Virus record (IMG/VR): IMGVR_UViG_3300033149_001893
Location: 1-33,561 of that record
Length of the DNA: 33,561 nucleotides
Reading direction: 5' to 3' (one strand)
Source: a virus
Of this stretch, positions 16,402 to 23,754 are shown one piece after another; position 1 is the stretch's first letter; every line of letters starts with the position of its first letter. The notes below the pieces were generated by a model that saw only the letters and a program-made list of their open reading frames with translations, had not been told where the DNA came from and ran no database searches. Position numbers and translations under genes: made by a program.

Positions 16402-17063
16402 TAGCTGAAATCGGGCAAAACCACTGCGGGGACATCGGGCTTGCGAGGAAACTGATACTCCTTGCCAAGAATAACAGGGCTACATATTGTAAATTTCAGC
16501 TCTACGACCACAATATGTTGTATGGGGACACTGATATACCAAACGTAGAGCTGTCTAAAGAGCAGGCATTTGAACTATTCAACTTCGGCAAGGACAACGG
16601 CATTGAGGTGTTCTTCTCCGTGTTTGATGTGGAGAGGGTGAAGTGGTGTGAGGAAATGGGAGTTAAGAGATATAAGGTAGCTTGCGATAAACACACAAAC
16701 ACAAATTTAATGGGGGCGCTACGGGATACGGGTAAAATGATTTACATTTCAAGTAGTTGCTATTATGTGCCCTGGGATTTCAGCAAAGCAATGGTTTTAT
16801 ACTGTGTTCCCCGTTATCCCACCCCCCCAGATATACTTGAACTGGACTATGGCCTCAACTGGGAGGCAGGGTGGGCACAGGGTTTCTCCGACCACACCAT
16901 AGGGTTAGACTGCGCCAAGATAGCAATAGCAAGGGGCGCACAGATTATAGAAAAACATTTTGCCATAGACCACAAGACGGGCATAGACGCAAGGTGGAGT
17001 ATGGCACCAAGGGAACTTCGTGAATTGAGGCGCTGGGCTGATGTGTGTAAGGAGGTATTATGA
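16389..17063 (+). CDS. Short NeuB-family synthase lacking the SAF domain
   Basis: 224 residues from ATG 16389. An upstream in-frame start exists, but that stretch is the out-of-frame shadow of the zinc gene. It is only the NeuB barrel; the usual C-terminal SAF domain is absent and no room is left for it. It keeps the active-site motifs: IAEIGQNHCGD (Glu7, His12), CKFQ (34-37), YPTP (143-146), FSDHT (His169) and EKHF (His190), so both metal-binding histidines are present. The usual family length is about 330-360. It lies in the cassette between a zinc-like gene and the aminotransferase, and overlaps the next gene by ATGA. It may depend on the SAF domain of the 11391-12473 product. Confidence 0.85.
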   Translation: MAIIIAEIGQNHCGDIGLARKLILLAKNNRATYCKFQLYDHNMLYGDTDIPNVELSKEQAFELFNFGKDNGIEVFFSVFDVERVKWCEEMGVKRYKVACDKHTNTNLMGALRDTGKMIYISSSCYYVPWDFSKAMVLYCVPRYPTPPDILELDYGLNWEAGWAQGFSDHTIGLDCAKIAIARGAQIIEKHFAIDHKTGIDARWSMAPRELRELRRWADVCKEVL

Positions 17064-17263
17064 AGTATTACCCTATACAGTGCCCCAGTTGCACCTATTG
17101 GCGGGGGGAGTGCCAACGTGATAACCCTCGTGTTGTTAGGCTCGTTCAGGGGCTTTATGGCGACCACAAGAAGGGGCTGGGTGAAATTAGGCGACGGGTT
17201 AAGGACACAGATGGGAAAATCAAAGAGGTAGAGATTTGCCCCGACTTTGAGCAAAAGATATGA
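17060..17263 (+). CDS. Small Cys-containing hypothetical protein
   Basis: 67 residues, ATG overlapping the NeuB stop with AAGGAGGT upstream. It has CPSC at 8-11, Cys18 and Cys60 (EICPDFE), a possible metal-binding set. The rest is basic and helical (GLGEIRRRVKDTDGK). It is coupled to both the short NeuB gene and the aminotransferase (4-base overlaps), suggesting a shared role, but it matches no family I know. Confidence 0.55.
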   Translation: MKYYPIQCPSCTYWRGECQRDNPRVVRLVQGLYGDHKKGLGEIRRRVKDTDGKIKEVEICPDFEQKI

Positions 17264-18387
17264 TTGCCAAAGAGGAAATCAGAGCTGTAACCGAAGTATT
17301 GCGTTCTGGGATGCTGAGTGGCTTCCGAGCCAAGCCCGATTACTTCAAGGGTGGCAAGGCGATAAACGAGTTTGAGGAACGCTTTGCCGAATACATCGGC
17401 TCAAAGCACGCCGTGACATTCAACTCGGCTACCTCTGCGCTACATACAGCCCTGCTCAGTTGCGATATTAGACCAAGTGACAGGGTTTTAGTCCCCTGCT
17501 ATACATTCAGTGCTTCGGCGTCCTGTATTTTGATGTGCGGCGCAGAACCCGTGTTCTGTGATATTGACCCCCTCTCCTTCAATATGCACATTGATATACC
17601 CCGCATACAAAGCCTTGACCCCCTTCCCAAAGCTGCAATTATTGTTCACCTTCAGGGGCACCCAGCGCATAAGGCGCTGATAAGGGCGAAGGGTATTTTC
17701 TTGGGCAAGTGGGCAAGCAGAAAGAATATAAAGATAATTGAAGACGCCTCGCAATCAATCGGTGCATCTTATCTTGGTAAGAACACTGGCACTTGGGGCG
17801 ACTGCGGGGTATTCTCCTTCAATCAGTTCAAGCACATAAACTGCGGTGAGGGCGGAATGCTTGTAACTGACAATGACGACATAGCGCACAAGGCAAGGCT
17901 GATACGAAACCACGCTGAAAACTTTACTGATATGCTGGGCTACAACTATCGTATGACCGAAGTAACGGCGGCAATCGGGATAGAGCAGTTAAAGAAGCTC
18001 CCCGATGAACTATATCGGCGCAGGTGCATTGCGCTGAAACTCAACCACGAACTGGACAAGATAGATGGATTAACGCCCCCTATCGTCTACCCCGATTGCT
18101 CGCACTCTTGGTATACCTATGCGGTGAAATACAATAATCCTTTTATGACGAGGGAGAAATTCCAGGCCGAGATGGACAAGAATGGTATCTACTTCGGGGG
18201 TAAATATGTAACCCCGCTTCACCTTCTGCCCCTATTCCAGCAGTATGCGCCTGAAGGCGGTTGCCCCGTAGCAGAACGAATGTGGAAGACCGAACTCATC
18301 GTTACTGATTTCAAGAAGTGGTCTTATAACCCTGACAGGGTAGCGGGCACAGTTAGGAAAGTTCTAGGGGTTGACAACCCCTTGTGA
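17260..18387 (+). CDS. DegT/DnrJ/EryC1-type PLP aminotransferase (PseC/LegC-like)
   Basis: 375 residues, full length for the family. It would transfer an amino group to the 4-keto sugar made by the PseB-like enzyme. Motifs are NSATSALHTALL (55-66, phosphate-binding), VPCYTFSASAS (78-88), IIEDASQSIGA (159-169), and FSFNQFKHINCGEGG with the PLP-binding Lys191. The C-terminal HSWYTYAV and the Pro-rich ending also fit. It is the last biosynthetic gene of the cassette. A sigma70-like promoter starts within its final codons. Substrate choice is inferred from neighbours. Confidence 0.88.
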   Translation: MIAKEEIRAVTEVLRSGMLSGFRAKPDYFKGGKAINEFEERFAEYIGSKHAVTFNSATSALHTALLSCDIRPSDRVLVPCYTFSASASCILMCGAEPVFCDIDPLSFNMHIDIPRIQSLDPLPKAAIIVHLQGHPAHKALIRAKGIFLGKWASRKNIKIIEDASQSIGASYLGKNTGTWGDCGVFSFNQFKHINCGEGGMLVTDNDDIAHKARLIRNHAENFTDMLGYNYRMTEVTAAIGIEQLKKLPDELYRRRCIALKLNHELDKIDGLTPPIVYPDCSHSWYTYAVKYNNPFMTREKFQAEMDKNGIYFGGKYVTPLHLLPLFQQYAPEGGCPVAERMWKTELIVTDFKKWSYNPDRVAGTVRKVLGVDNPL

Positions 18388-18400
18388 TTTGTGATAATAT
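18371..18400 (+). promoter_or_regulatory. Sigma70-like promoter (TTGACA-N18-TAATAT)
   Basis: A perfect -35 hexamer TTGACA (18371-18376) lies 18 bases from TAATAT (18395-18400), and TGA before the -10 adds an extended -10 match. It overlaps the 3' end of the aminotransferase gene and precedes the small gene at 18419 and the HNH gene, so these two may be transcribed on their own. It is the best-formed promoter in the window. Confidence 0.65.
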
Positions 18401-18418
18401 ATGATGGGGAGGTGGGAA

Positions 18419-18601
18419 ATGAGCAAGCCCAAAACCACAAACATTATAGACTTCATAGATAAGCCTGAATTTGTAGTTATAGCGGGCAGGGCAAAAGATG
18501 CCAAGCACCTTTTCTCACCAGCACCAAGATGCAAAGGTTACCTTAAAGTTGGTTTACTGGAACACCTTTTGAAATCCATTTTGGGGAAGGGGGCAAAATG
18601 A
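18419..18601 (+). CDS. Small hypothetical protein
   Basis: 60 residues from ATG 18419, chosen over ATG 18401 because GGGGAGGTGG stands just before it and the earlier ATG lies in the promoter region. It is basic, with a central EFVVIAGRAKDAKHLF and a helical end. No domain recognised. It overlaps the HNH gene by 4 bases. Confidence 0.5.
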   Translation: MSKPKTTNIIDFIDKPEFVVIAGRAKDAKHLFSPAPRCKGYLKVGLLEHLLKSILGKGAK

Positions 18602-19263
18602 AACAAGCGCCACTAACTAAAATCTGTGCCACTTGCGGATTAGAAAAGCCCCTATCTGCTTTCGCCAAAGACAGCTATGCCCCAATGGGGCGAAGGGGGC
18701 AATGCTATAATTGCATTAATGCCCGGCGGCGCAAATATTATGAAAAAACTGCGCAAACCCGCAGGGATTACGCCAAAGAATATTACTACCAAAACCACGA
18801 ACATTTGCTTAATATGGCCAAGGGGCGGTATTATGGAGTTAATCACGATAAAATTCTTGCCCAAAATCGGGTTTCTGGTAAAAAGTGGCGTGAATTACAT
18901 TTAACGAAGGTGCGAGAAGTAGCCAAAATACGCTGTCGCAAGAGCCGAGCAAGAAATAGAATTTATGTGTTGTCACTTTTGTGCAGTGGGAAACCTCAAT
19001 GCGTTATGTGCGGAACAACCGATATAAATACATTAACTATTGACCACATAAACAATGACGGTTACAAAGAGCGCAAAAACGGGCGGGCGGGCAATGGGCT
19101 GTATTCACGGATTATGGCGCAATATAGAAGGCAGGGCTATATCCCGCCCGACCTGCAATGTTTGTGTTATAACTGTCAAGCGTTAAAGGCGAGGAAGTAT
19201 TGGGGACAAACTGACCTAAATGATTTTTACTGTGAAATAAAAGATATGGTAAAATATAGATAG
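18598..19263 (+). CDS. HNH endonuclease with zinc-finger N-terminus
   Basis: 221 residues. Residues 10-39 have a CATCG...CYNC zinc-binding module, common in phage HNH nucleases. A basic Tyr-rich helix spans about 45-120. The nuclease core has CVMCG (135-139), LTIDHINNDG (146-155, His150) and a closing CLCYNC pair near 192-197. This is the layout of free-standing HNH nucleases, many of them homing or DNA-cutting enzymes. It stands at the right edge of the cassette before promoter copy C, so it may have helped move the cassette. That is inference. Confidence 0.8.
   Translation: MKQAPLTKICATCGLEKPLSAFAKDSYAPMGRRGQCYNCINARRRKYYEKTAQTRRDYAKEYYYQNHEHLLNMAKGRYYGVNHDKILAQNRVSGKKWRELHLTKVREVAKIRCRKSRARNRIYVLSLLCSGKPQCVMCGTTDINTLTIDHINNDGYKERKNGRAGNGLYSRIMAQYRRQGYIPPDLQCLCYNCQALKARKYWGQTDLNDFYCEIKDMVKYR
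19247..19255 (+). promoter_or_regulatory. Extended -10 promoter-like element (copy C)
   Basis: TGG-TAAAAT, identical in core to copies A and B and sharing ATATGGTAAAATATA-like flanks with copy A. It lies inside the last codons of the HNH gene and points into the tail module. A strong hairpin (19302-19327) follows 47 bases later. Confidence 0.5.
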
Positions 19264-19301
19264 AGGGGATTATTCCCAGATAATTCTGGCGACCACCCTT
19301 A

Positions 19302-19338
19302 AGAGGGGGCAAAACAATGCCCCCTCTATTATTTTATT
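19302..19338 (+). terminator. Intrinsic terminator or attenuator hairpin
   Basis: AGAGGGGGC (19302-19310) and GCCCCCTCT (19319-19327) form a perfect 9-bp stem around AAAACAAT, followed by ATTATTTTATT. This has the form of a rho-independent terminator. It lies 47 bases downstream of promoter-like copy C and directly before an ATG, so it may end the cassette transcript and also attenuate the tail-module transcript. Confidence 0.7.
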
Positions 19339-19605
19339 ATGCCAAAGTATTGGCCTGTTATCAAAAGTTTCAAGGTAACCCACGAAAATCGGGAGATGGA
19401 TGTTTTCTACCCTGAAACGGGCGACCGCATCTATGACGAAGAGATAGAGGCCACCGAGAGAGAAAAGACACTGGAAGAACTCAAGGCGAAGCCCCCCAAA
19501 CACAAGGCTACCCCGAAAGAACGGGAAGATATAATCGGCGCAATGCGTGAAATTCAGGAATTCACAAGGCGCAAAAAAGAAAGTCCAAATCGGAGATTTT
19601 TTTAG
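19339..19605 (+). CDS. Small hypothetical protein
   Basis: 88 residues from ATG directly after the terminator-like hairpin. No ribosome binding site precedes it, so ATG 19396 (20th codon, after CGGGAG) is an alternative start. The N-terminus is beta-like (WPVIKSFKVTHENREMDVFY). The rest is strongly charged and helical. It is followed by AGGAGGAGG for the next gene. No family recognised. Confidence 0.5.
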   Translation: MPKYWPVIKSFKVTHENREMDVFYPETGDRIYDEEIEATEREKTLEELKAKPPKHKATPKEREDIIGAMREIQEFTRRKKESPNRRFF

Positions 19606-19615
19606 GAGGAGGCAA

Positions 19616-19861
19616 ATGAGGGAGCAGTTGATACAGGAAGGCAAGATATTTGCAAGTGGCAACGGCAATTTGCCGTGGGCTTGGTGGCAAAGTAGGACAC
19701 CTGCCAAGATAGAGGAAGGGGATTTAATCGCCTTTTTTACAGATGAAGTAGACGAAAGTGGCGAACCCAAAGAACGGGTTTGGGATAGGCGCAATAAACA
19801 ATGGCTAACAACGGCGGAGGCTGAAGACGGCCTCGATATTATCCTTCGGGGTGGCAAGTAA
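19616..19861 (+). CDS. Small hypothetical protein
   Basis: 81 residues, ATG with a very strong AGGAGGAGG site. It is acidic, with Trp residues (LPWAWWQS) and a middle patch KIEEGDLIAFFTDEVDESGE. No Cys motif or membrane segment. It lies at the start of the tail module. Role unknown. Confidence 0.55.
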   Translation: MREQLIQEGKIFASGNGNLPWAWWQSRTPAKIEEGDLIAFFTDEVDESGEPKERVWDRRNKQWLTTAEAEDGLDIILRGGK

Positions 19862-19892
19862 AATAACAAAATACTACTGATAGGAGGGAAAG

Positions 19893-20465
19893 ATGGCAAG
19901 AACCAAACCATCGGCTGGCGACGAGGCAATCCTGCGGGGGTACCACTCAAGCGAGGAAGCCCACGAAGTCATAATGAAGAACTACCCCTATGTTCGCCAC
20001 CCGTTTGTCACCACGGGCTACCTCACCACAGACGGCGTTCAGTATTCAACTATCACATCTGGCTCAACGGGCGTGACCTCAAAGTCCACCGCAGTTGTAA
20101 CATCCCAAGTCACCACACTGAACTGGCCTGGGCTTGATGGAGAGTATGTGGATGAGATGGAGGCTGGGCTGACAATTGCATTAGCCAGCTCGGGTGTAGT
20201 GTCTTCTAGTGCAAGCACTCTTGGCTGGGTCTGGGAGATGAAAGACAGCGATGAGTCAACTTGGACCATCATCAGTTCAGGGGCTGACGTAGCAGGCGTT
20301 GATGCTTGGACAGAACGAACTAATAGTGGCTATGTTAAATGTAACTCTGGTTACAACAAACTGCCCCTACATCTTAGGCTCAAGGGCTGGGGCAAGACAG
20401 CATCTCACCTGCAAGTAAAAATCAAGAACTCATCCTATGTCAAGATAAAACCGAAGAAGGTCTAG
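19893..20465 (+). CDS. Putative virion structural protein
   Basis: 190 residues with an ATAGGAGGGA site. After a short helical start (residues 1-35) it is Ser/Thr/Gly-rich beta sequence (STITSGSTGVTSKSTAVVTS), ending in a basic strand KIKNSSYVKIKPKKV. This composition is usual in phage head-tail or tail accessory proteins. It has no diagnostic motif. Confidence 0.5.
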   Translation: MARTKPSAGDEAILRGYHSSEEAHEVIMKNYPYVRHPFVTTGYLTTDGVQYSTITSGSTGVTSKSTAVVTSQVTTLNWPGLDGEYVDEMEAGLTIALASSGVVSSSASTLGWVWEMKDSDESTWTIISSGADVAGVDAWTERTNSGYVKCNSGYNKLPLHLRLKGWGKTASHLQVKIKNSSYVKIKPKKV

Positions 20466-20474
20466 GAGGGCAAT

Positions 20475-21827
20475 ATGGGAACCACAACCCTTAGCACCCT
20501 CATCCAGCGCCTCTCCGAGCAACTTGGCGATTGGCTACAAGAAGATACCAGCACGCTGGTCAAGTCCAGCTCGGCTTCGTTTCTCTGCACCGACCTCAAC
20601 AAGTGGGATGACGGGCAAGACGGCTATTTCAACACCTGGTGGGCTTACTTTACCGAGGGCAACAACTCGGGAACAGAGCGCAAGATATACGATTATGTTA
20701 CCGCAAGTGGTCTGGTCTCCGTCAGGGGCGGAAACCTGTCTGCCGAGACAAGCCAGATTACCGTTGACTTCCACCGCTACCAGAGGGAATACTACAAGAA
20801 GGCAATCAACGATGCCATCAGGGAAATCTACCCCGCCCTCCACAGAAAGATAGAAGCACGAAGCCTAACTACGGGTAACATTCTTCCCCCCGAAGATTGG
20901 TGGCCGACCACCTCCACGCTTAAGTTTTACTCACAGCAAGGCACAAGCGCAAGCATAGACCAGTCCACCGGCTCTGGTTTGTATTACGGGGAGTTGGGTT
21001 CCAGGGCGATTAAGTTTACTGCTGGGGCAGGCACAACCGATGATTACCTCTACATATCGGCGAAGGACTACCCTAGATTACTTGACCTGATGGACAGAAG
21101 TGTAGATTTCAAGAGCTGGATTTACACCAACTGCACCCGCTCTACCGCCAGCAACGAGCCGTGGCTTCAGATATATACCAAGAACAGCACGGGGGGCGAG
21201 CAGACCCTGCCCTCCACAACCGCTTCCCACGATGCGCTGTCATCGGAGTGCTGGAATTTACTTGAGTTAGAAAGTCAGTCATTAAACGATGACCTGACCG
21301 ATGTCCAGATTCGCTTCAGGGTCAACCCGAAGGGTAAATATATCATACTGGACAAGCCCAGAGTGGTGGGCAAGCACCTCTATGAGTATATGCTCCCCTA
21401 CAACTTCCAGAACGGCGAACTGCATCAAGTGTGGATACAGACTTCAGGTTATTCAGACGACCCCTGTGATGACATACAGCCGAGAACTTGGGAACGAGTA
21501 TACGGCTACTCAGTAAAAGACGACGGCACATATAAGTGGATTAGGATGCCCTTCTTACCCTCAAATAACAGACAGATTTGGCTTATCGGCACAGCTCCCC
21601 TGTCCACCCTATCAAGCGACACCGACACAGTTGAGATAGACGGCGAAAGGATTAACCTTCTAGTTGCCCTCGCCAAGTATAAATTCTACCAGCAGTTAAG
21701 CGAGCCCGCTGGGGCACAGGATGTTTCAAGATACAAGAACGCACTGGCGGAGGCTTATGGTGAATATCTGCGGTTGCTTCGTTCCCACAGGATGCCGATG
21801 CCTAGTGGAACGATGAAATTACCTTAA
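20475..21827 (+). CDS. Putative head-tail adaptor with lectin-like insert
   Basis: 450 residues. Residues 1-130 and about 340-450 are helical and match the pattern of adaptor/neck proteins (LSTLIQRLSEQLGDWL at the start, INLLVALAKYKFYQQLSE near the end). Between them, about 145-300, is a beta-rich segment with RAIKFTAGAGTTDDYLYIS and SWIYTNCTRSTASNEPWLQI. It resembles a carbohydrate-binding jelly roll inserted into the adaptor. Good ribosome site (TAGGAGGG). Its place before tail fibre genes supports the adaptor call. Confidence 0.55.
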   Translation: MGTTTLSTLIQRLSEQLGDWLQEDTSTLVKSSSASFLCTDLNKWDDGQDGYFNTWWAYFTEGNNSGTERKIYDYVTASGLVSVRGGNLSAETSQITVDFHRYQREYYKKAINDAIREIYPALHRKIEARSLTTGNILPPEDWWPTTSTLKFYSQQGTSASIDQSTGSGLYYGELGSRAIKFTAGAGTTDDYLYISAKDYPRLLDLMDRSVDFKSWIYTNCTRSTASNEPWLQIYTKNSTGGEQTLPSTTASHDALSSECWNLLELESQSLNDDLTDVQIRFRVNPKGKYIILDKPRVVGKHLYEYMLPYNFQNGELHQVWIQTSGYSDDPCDDIQPRTWERVYGYSVKDDGTYKWIRMPFLPSNNRQIWLIGTAPLSTLSSDTDTVEIDGERINLLVALAKYKFYQQLSEPAGAQDVSRYKNALAEAYGEYLRLLRSHRMPMPSGTMKLP

Positions 21828-21837
21828 GGAGGATTAA

Positions 21838-22218
21838 ATGGCAGAGTTTTCGGATTATATGGAGAACGCAATCATCAATGTAATGAGGAGCACTGACTTC
21901 ACGGGGGTAGCTGCTTATGTCGCACTTTACACCGCAGCGCCGAGTGATGCTGGTGGCGGCACGGAAGTTAGTGGCGGTTCATACGCAAGGCAACTTGCGG
22001 GCTTGTCAGCCCCATCTGGTGGCGCAAGCTCCAATGCTTCTGACATTACCTTCCCTACCGCAACGGCGGATTGGGGAACGGTAACCCACGTGGGGCTGTT
22101 TGATGCCTCTACTGCTGGCAACCTGCTGATGTGGAGTGCTTTAGATGCCTCAAAAGCAGTTGGTAACGGCGATACTTTCAAAATTAACGCTGGCGAACTA
22201 GATGTAACTGTTGCGTAG
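21838..22218 (+). CDS. Conserved phage tail/virion protein
   Basis: 126 residues with TTAAGGAGGAT before the ATG. The pattern YVALYTAAPSDAGGGTEVSG, then GGSYARQLAG, FPTATADWGTVTHVGLFDA and a Gly/Asp end is a widely shared phage virion family near tail fibre genes. It is beta-rich with no membrane segment. The exact place in the particle is not known from sequence. Confidence 0.6.
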   Translation: MAEFSDYMENAIINVMRSTDFTGVAAYVALYTAAPSDAGGGTEVSGGSYARQLAGLSAPSGGASSNASDITFPTATADWGTVTHVGLFDASTAGNLLMWSALDASKAVGNGDTFKINAGELDVTVA

Positions 22219-22227
22219 GAGTGAGTT

Positions 22228-23466
22228 GTGGCGACTGAACGACAAAGCCCAGATGCCATAATCACCCAGACCAATCTGAGCGGTGTAATTGGGGATATTC
22301 AGGATGACCCAGATAGCCCAGATGCTAATTGGTGGACAGCGGTAACCGAGGGCAGTGATACCTTATGCCACGTAAGTTTCCCTGCTCCAACGGGTAACCC
22401 TACAACTGGTGCTGACTTACAAGAGTTCAAAATCTGGGTAAGGCAAACTCCTGGCTCGGCCAAAGACCCCGATGTCAGGATAGAGCTTTATGAAAATGGC
22501 GGGCAAATTGCCGTTTTACTGGCTGACACTACGGTTACCAGCGAAACAGGAGTTTTGCACTCAGGCACTTGGGATGCCAGCTCCCTAGCTAACGCTGATG
22601 GCTCTGGTGTTGAGATTTATATCTACGGCACTGGTGCAAGTGCTGGCCCCAACAAGGGGACACTTGAGGTTGGTGCTGCTGAGTGGAATGTAACCTACGA
22701 CATCGGGGGCACCACCCATTATGGCTCAGCAACCCTATCTGGCACGGGCACCCTAGCTGGCAATGGCAGGGTAATACTTACTGGCAAGGCCACTTTAGAT
22801 GGCTCTGGTTTGCTCTCGGCAATAGGGCGAGGCACCTATGTAGGTAAAGCAACCCTTGCGGGAACGGGCAGCCTCTCCGCTATTGGTAGAAGGATTGTAA
22901 CTGGCATAGCAACACTATCAGGAACGGGCGCATTAAGTGCTATAGGTAATGTTTTCAAACTCGGTGCTGCCACCCTTTCTGGTGTGGGAAGCCTGACAGC
23001 CAAAGCCGTTGTAGCTCTTAGGGGCAAGGCTACGCTGGCAGGCACAGGTTCGCTGTCGGCAATAGGCAGGAGAATAACAAGGGGGGCAGCTACATTGAGT
23101 GGTATCGGCACACTATCTGCTATTGGTAGGCGGGTGGTTACTGGTGTGGCTACCCTGTCGGGAAGCGGAAGCCTTGGTGCCATTGGGCGACGTGTTGTAA
23201 CTGGGACAGCCACTCTATCTGGAGTTGGCACGCTGGTTGCTGGTGGAGTGAGAACACTTGTCGGCAAAGCCACCCTAAGTGGAACAGGTGCGCTATCAGC
23301 CATTGGCACAATAATAGGGCAAACACTTGACCGAATATTAAAAATCCACACGGGGCTTACCATTAGCCGAGATTTGAATATCACCGCCTCGCAAACAAAG
23401 GCGGTTTCAATAACGCCGTCTTTAAGTGTGGGGCTTTCAATAACTCCGAACACAGAGGAGAAATAA
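22228..23466 (+). CDS. Fibre-like protein with ten 20-residue repeats
   Basis: 412 residues from GTG with TAGGAGTGA upstream. Residues 1-160 form a beta-rich domain (LQEFKIWVRQTPGSAKDPDV region), perhaps jelly-roll. Residues 165-364 are ten repeats of exactly 20 residues with consensus TGxATLSGTGxLSAIGRRxV. The last 48 residues are beta-rich (ITPSLSVGLSITP). Regular Gly/Ser/Thr/Ala-rich repeats with aliphatic positions fit a beta-solenoid or triple-stranded fibre. It is probably part of the receptor-binding apparatus. Family not recognised. Confidence 0.6.
   Translation: MATERQSPDAIITQTNLSGVIGDIQDDPDSPDANWWTAVTEGSDTLCHVSFPAPTGNPTTGADLQEFKIWVRQTPGSAKDPDVRIELYENGGQIAVLLADTTVTSETGVLHSGTWDASSLANADGSGVEIYIYGTGASAGPNKGTLEVGAAEWNVTYDIGGTTHYGSATLSGTGTLAGNGRVILTGKATLDGSGLLSAIGRGTYVGKATLAGTGSLSAIGRRIVTGIATLSGTGALSAIGNVFKLGAATLSGVGSLTAKAVVALRGKATLAGTGSLSAIGRRITRGAATLSGIGTLSAIGRRVVTGVATLSGSGSLGAIGRRVVTGTATLSGVGTLVAGGVRTLVGKATLSGTGALSAIGTIIGQTLDRILKIHTGLTISRDLNITASQTKAVSITPSLSVGLSITPNTEEK
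22720..23319 (+). repeat. Ten tandem 60-bp coding repeats
   Basis: Ten units of 60 bp, each encoding 20 residues, with no gaps. The protein pattern is well kept (ATLSGTGxLSAIG), but DNA identity between units is moderate because of silent change, so selection on the protein is suggested. Units 3, 6 and 7 are closest to each other; unit 5 is the most divergent. Confidence 0.85.
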
Positions 23467-23751
23467 ATGAATACCTTTGATATTGGCGAAACTGTAATCT
23501 GCACCTGCGAAGTAAAGGGTGATGACGGCAACTACAAAGACCCATCTACATCTATGCAGATAGTTATAAATCAAGTTGACCCGATGCGTGCCGAGAAGGT
23601 CAGCGCCACCGATATGACCAAAGACTCAACAGGCAATTACCACTATGATTGCCAGACCGCAAATTATTCGGCAGGTAAATACGAAGTCACCTACACCGCA
23701 ACCGATGGCACAAGGATAACCATTGAGAAGGAAAACTTTGCCTTGGAGTAA
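23467..23751 (+). CDS. Small Ig-like/beta-sandwich virion protein
   Basis: 94 residues, ATG one base after the fibre stop. The strand pattern TFDIGETVICTCEVKGDDGN, then a NYHYDCQTANYSAGKYEVTY end region, fits a single immunoglobulin-like or similar beta-sandwich domain. It is encoded between the repeat fibre and the tail propeller-like gene, so it is probably a tail accessory protein. No family match certain. Confidence 0.5.
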   Translation: MNTFDIGETVICTCEVKGDDGNYKDPSTSMQIVINQVDPMRAEKVSATDMTKDSTGNYHYDCQTANYSAGKYEVTYTATDGTRITIEKENFALE

Positions 23752-23754
23752 GCC

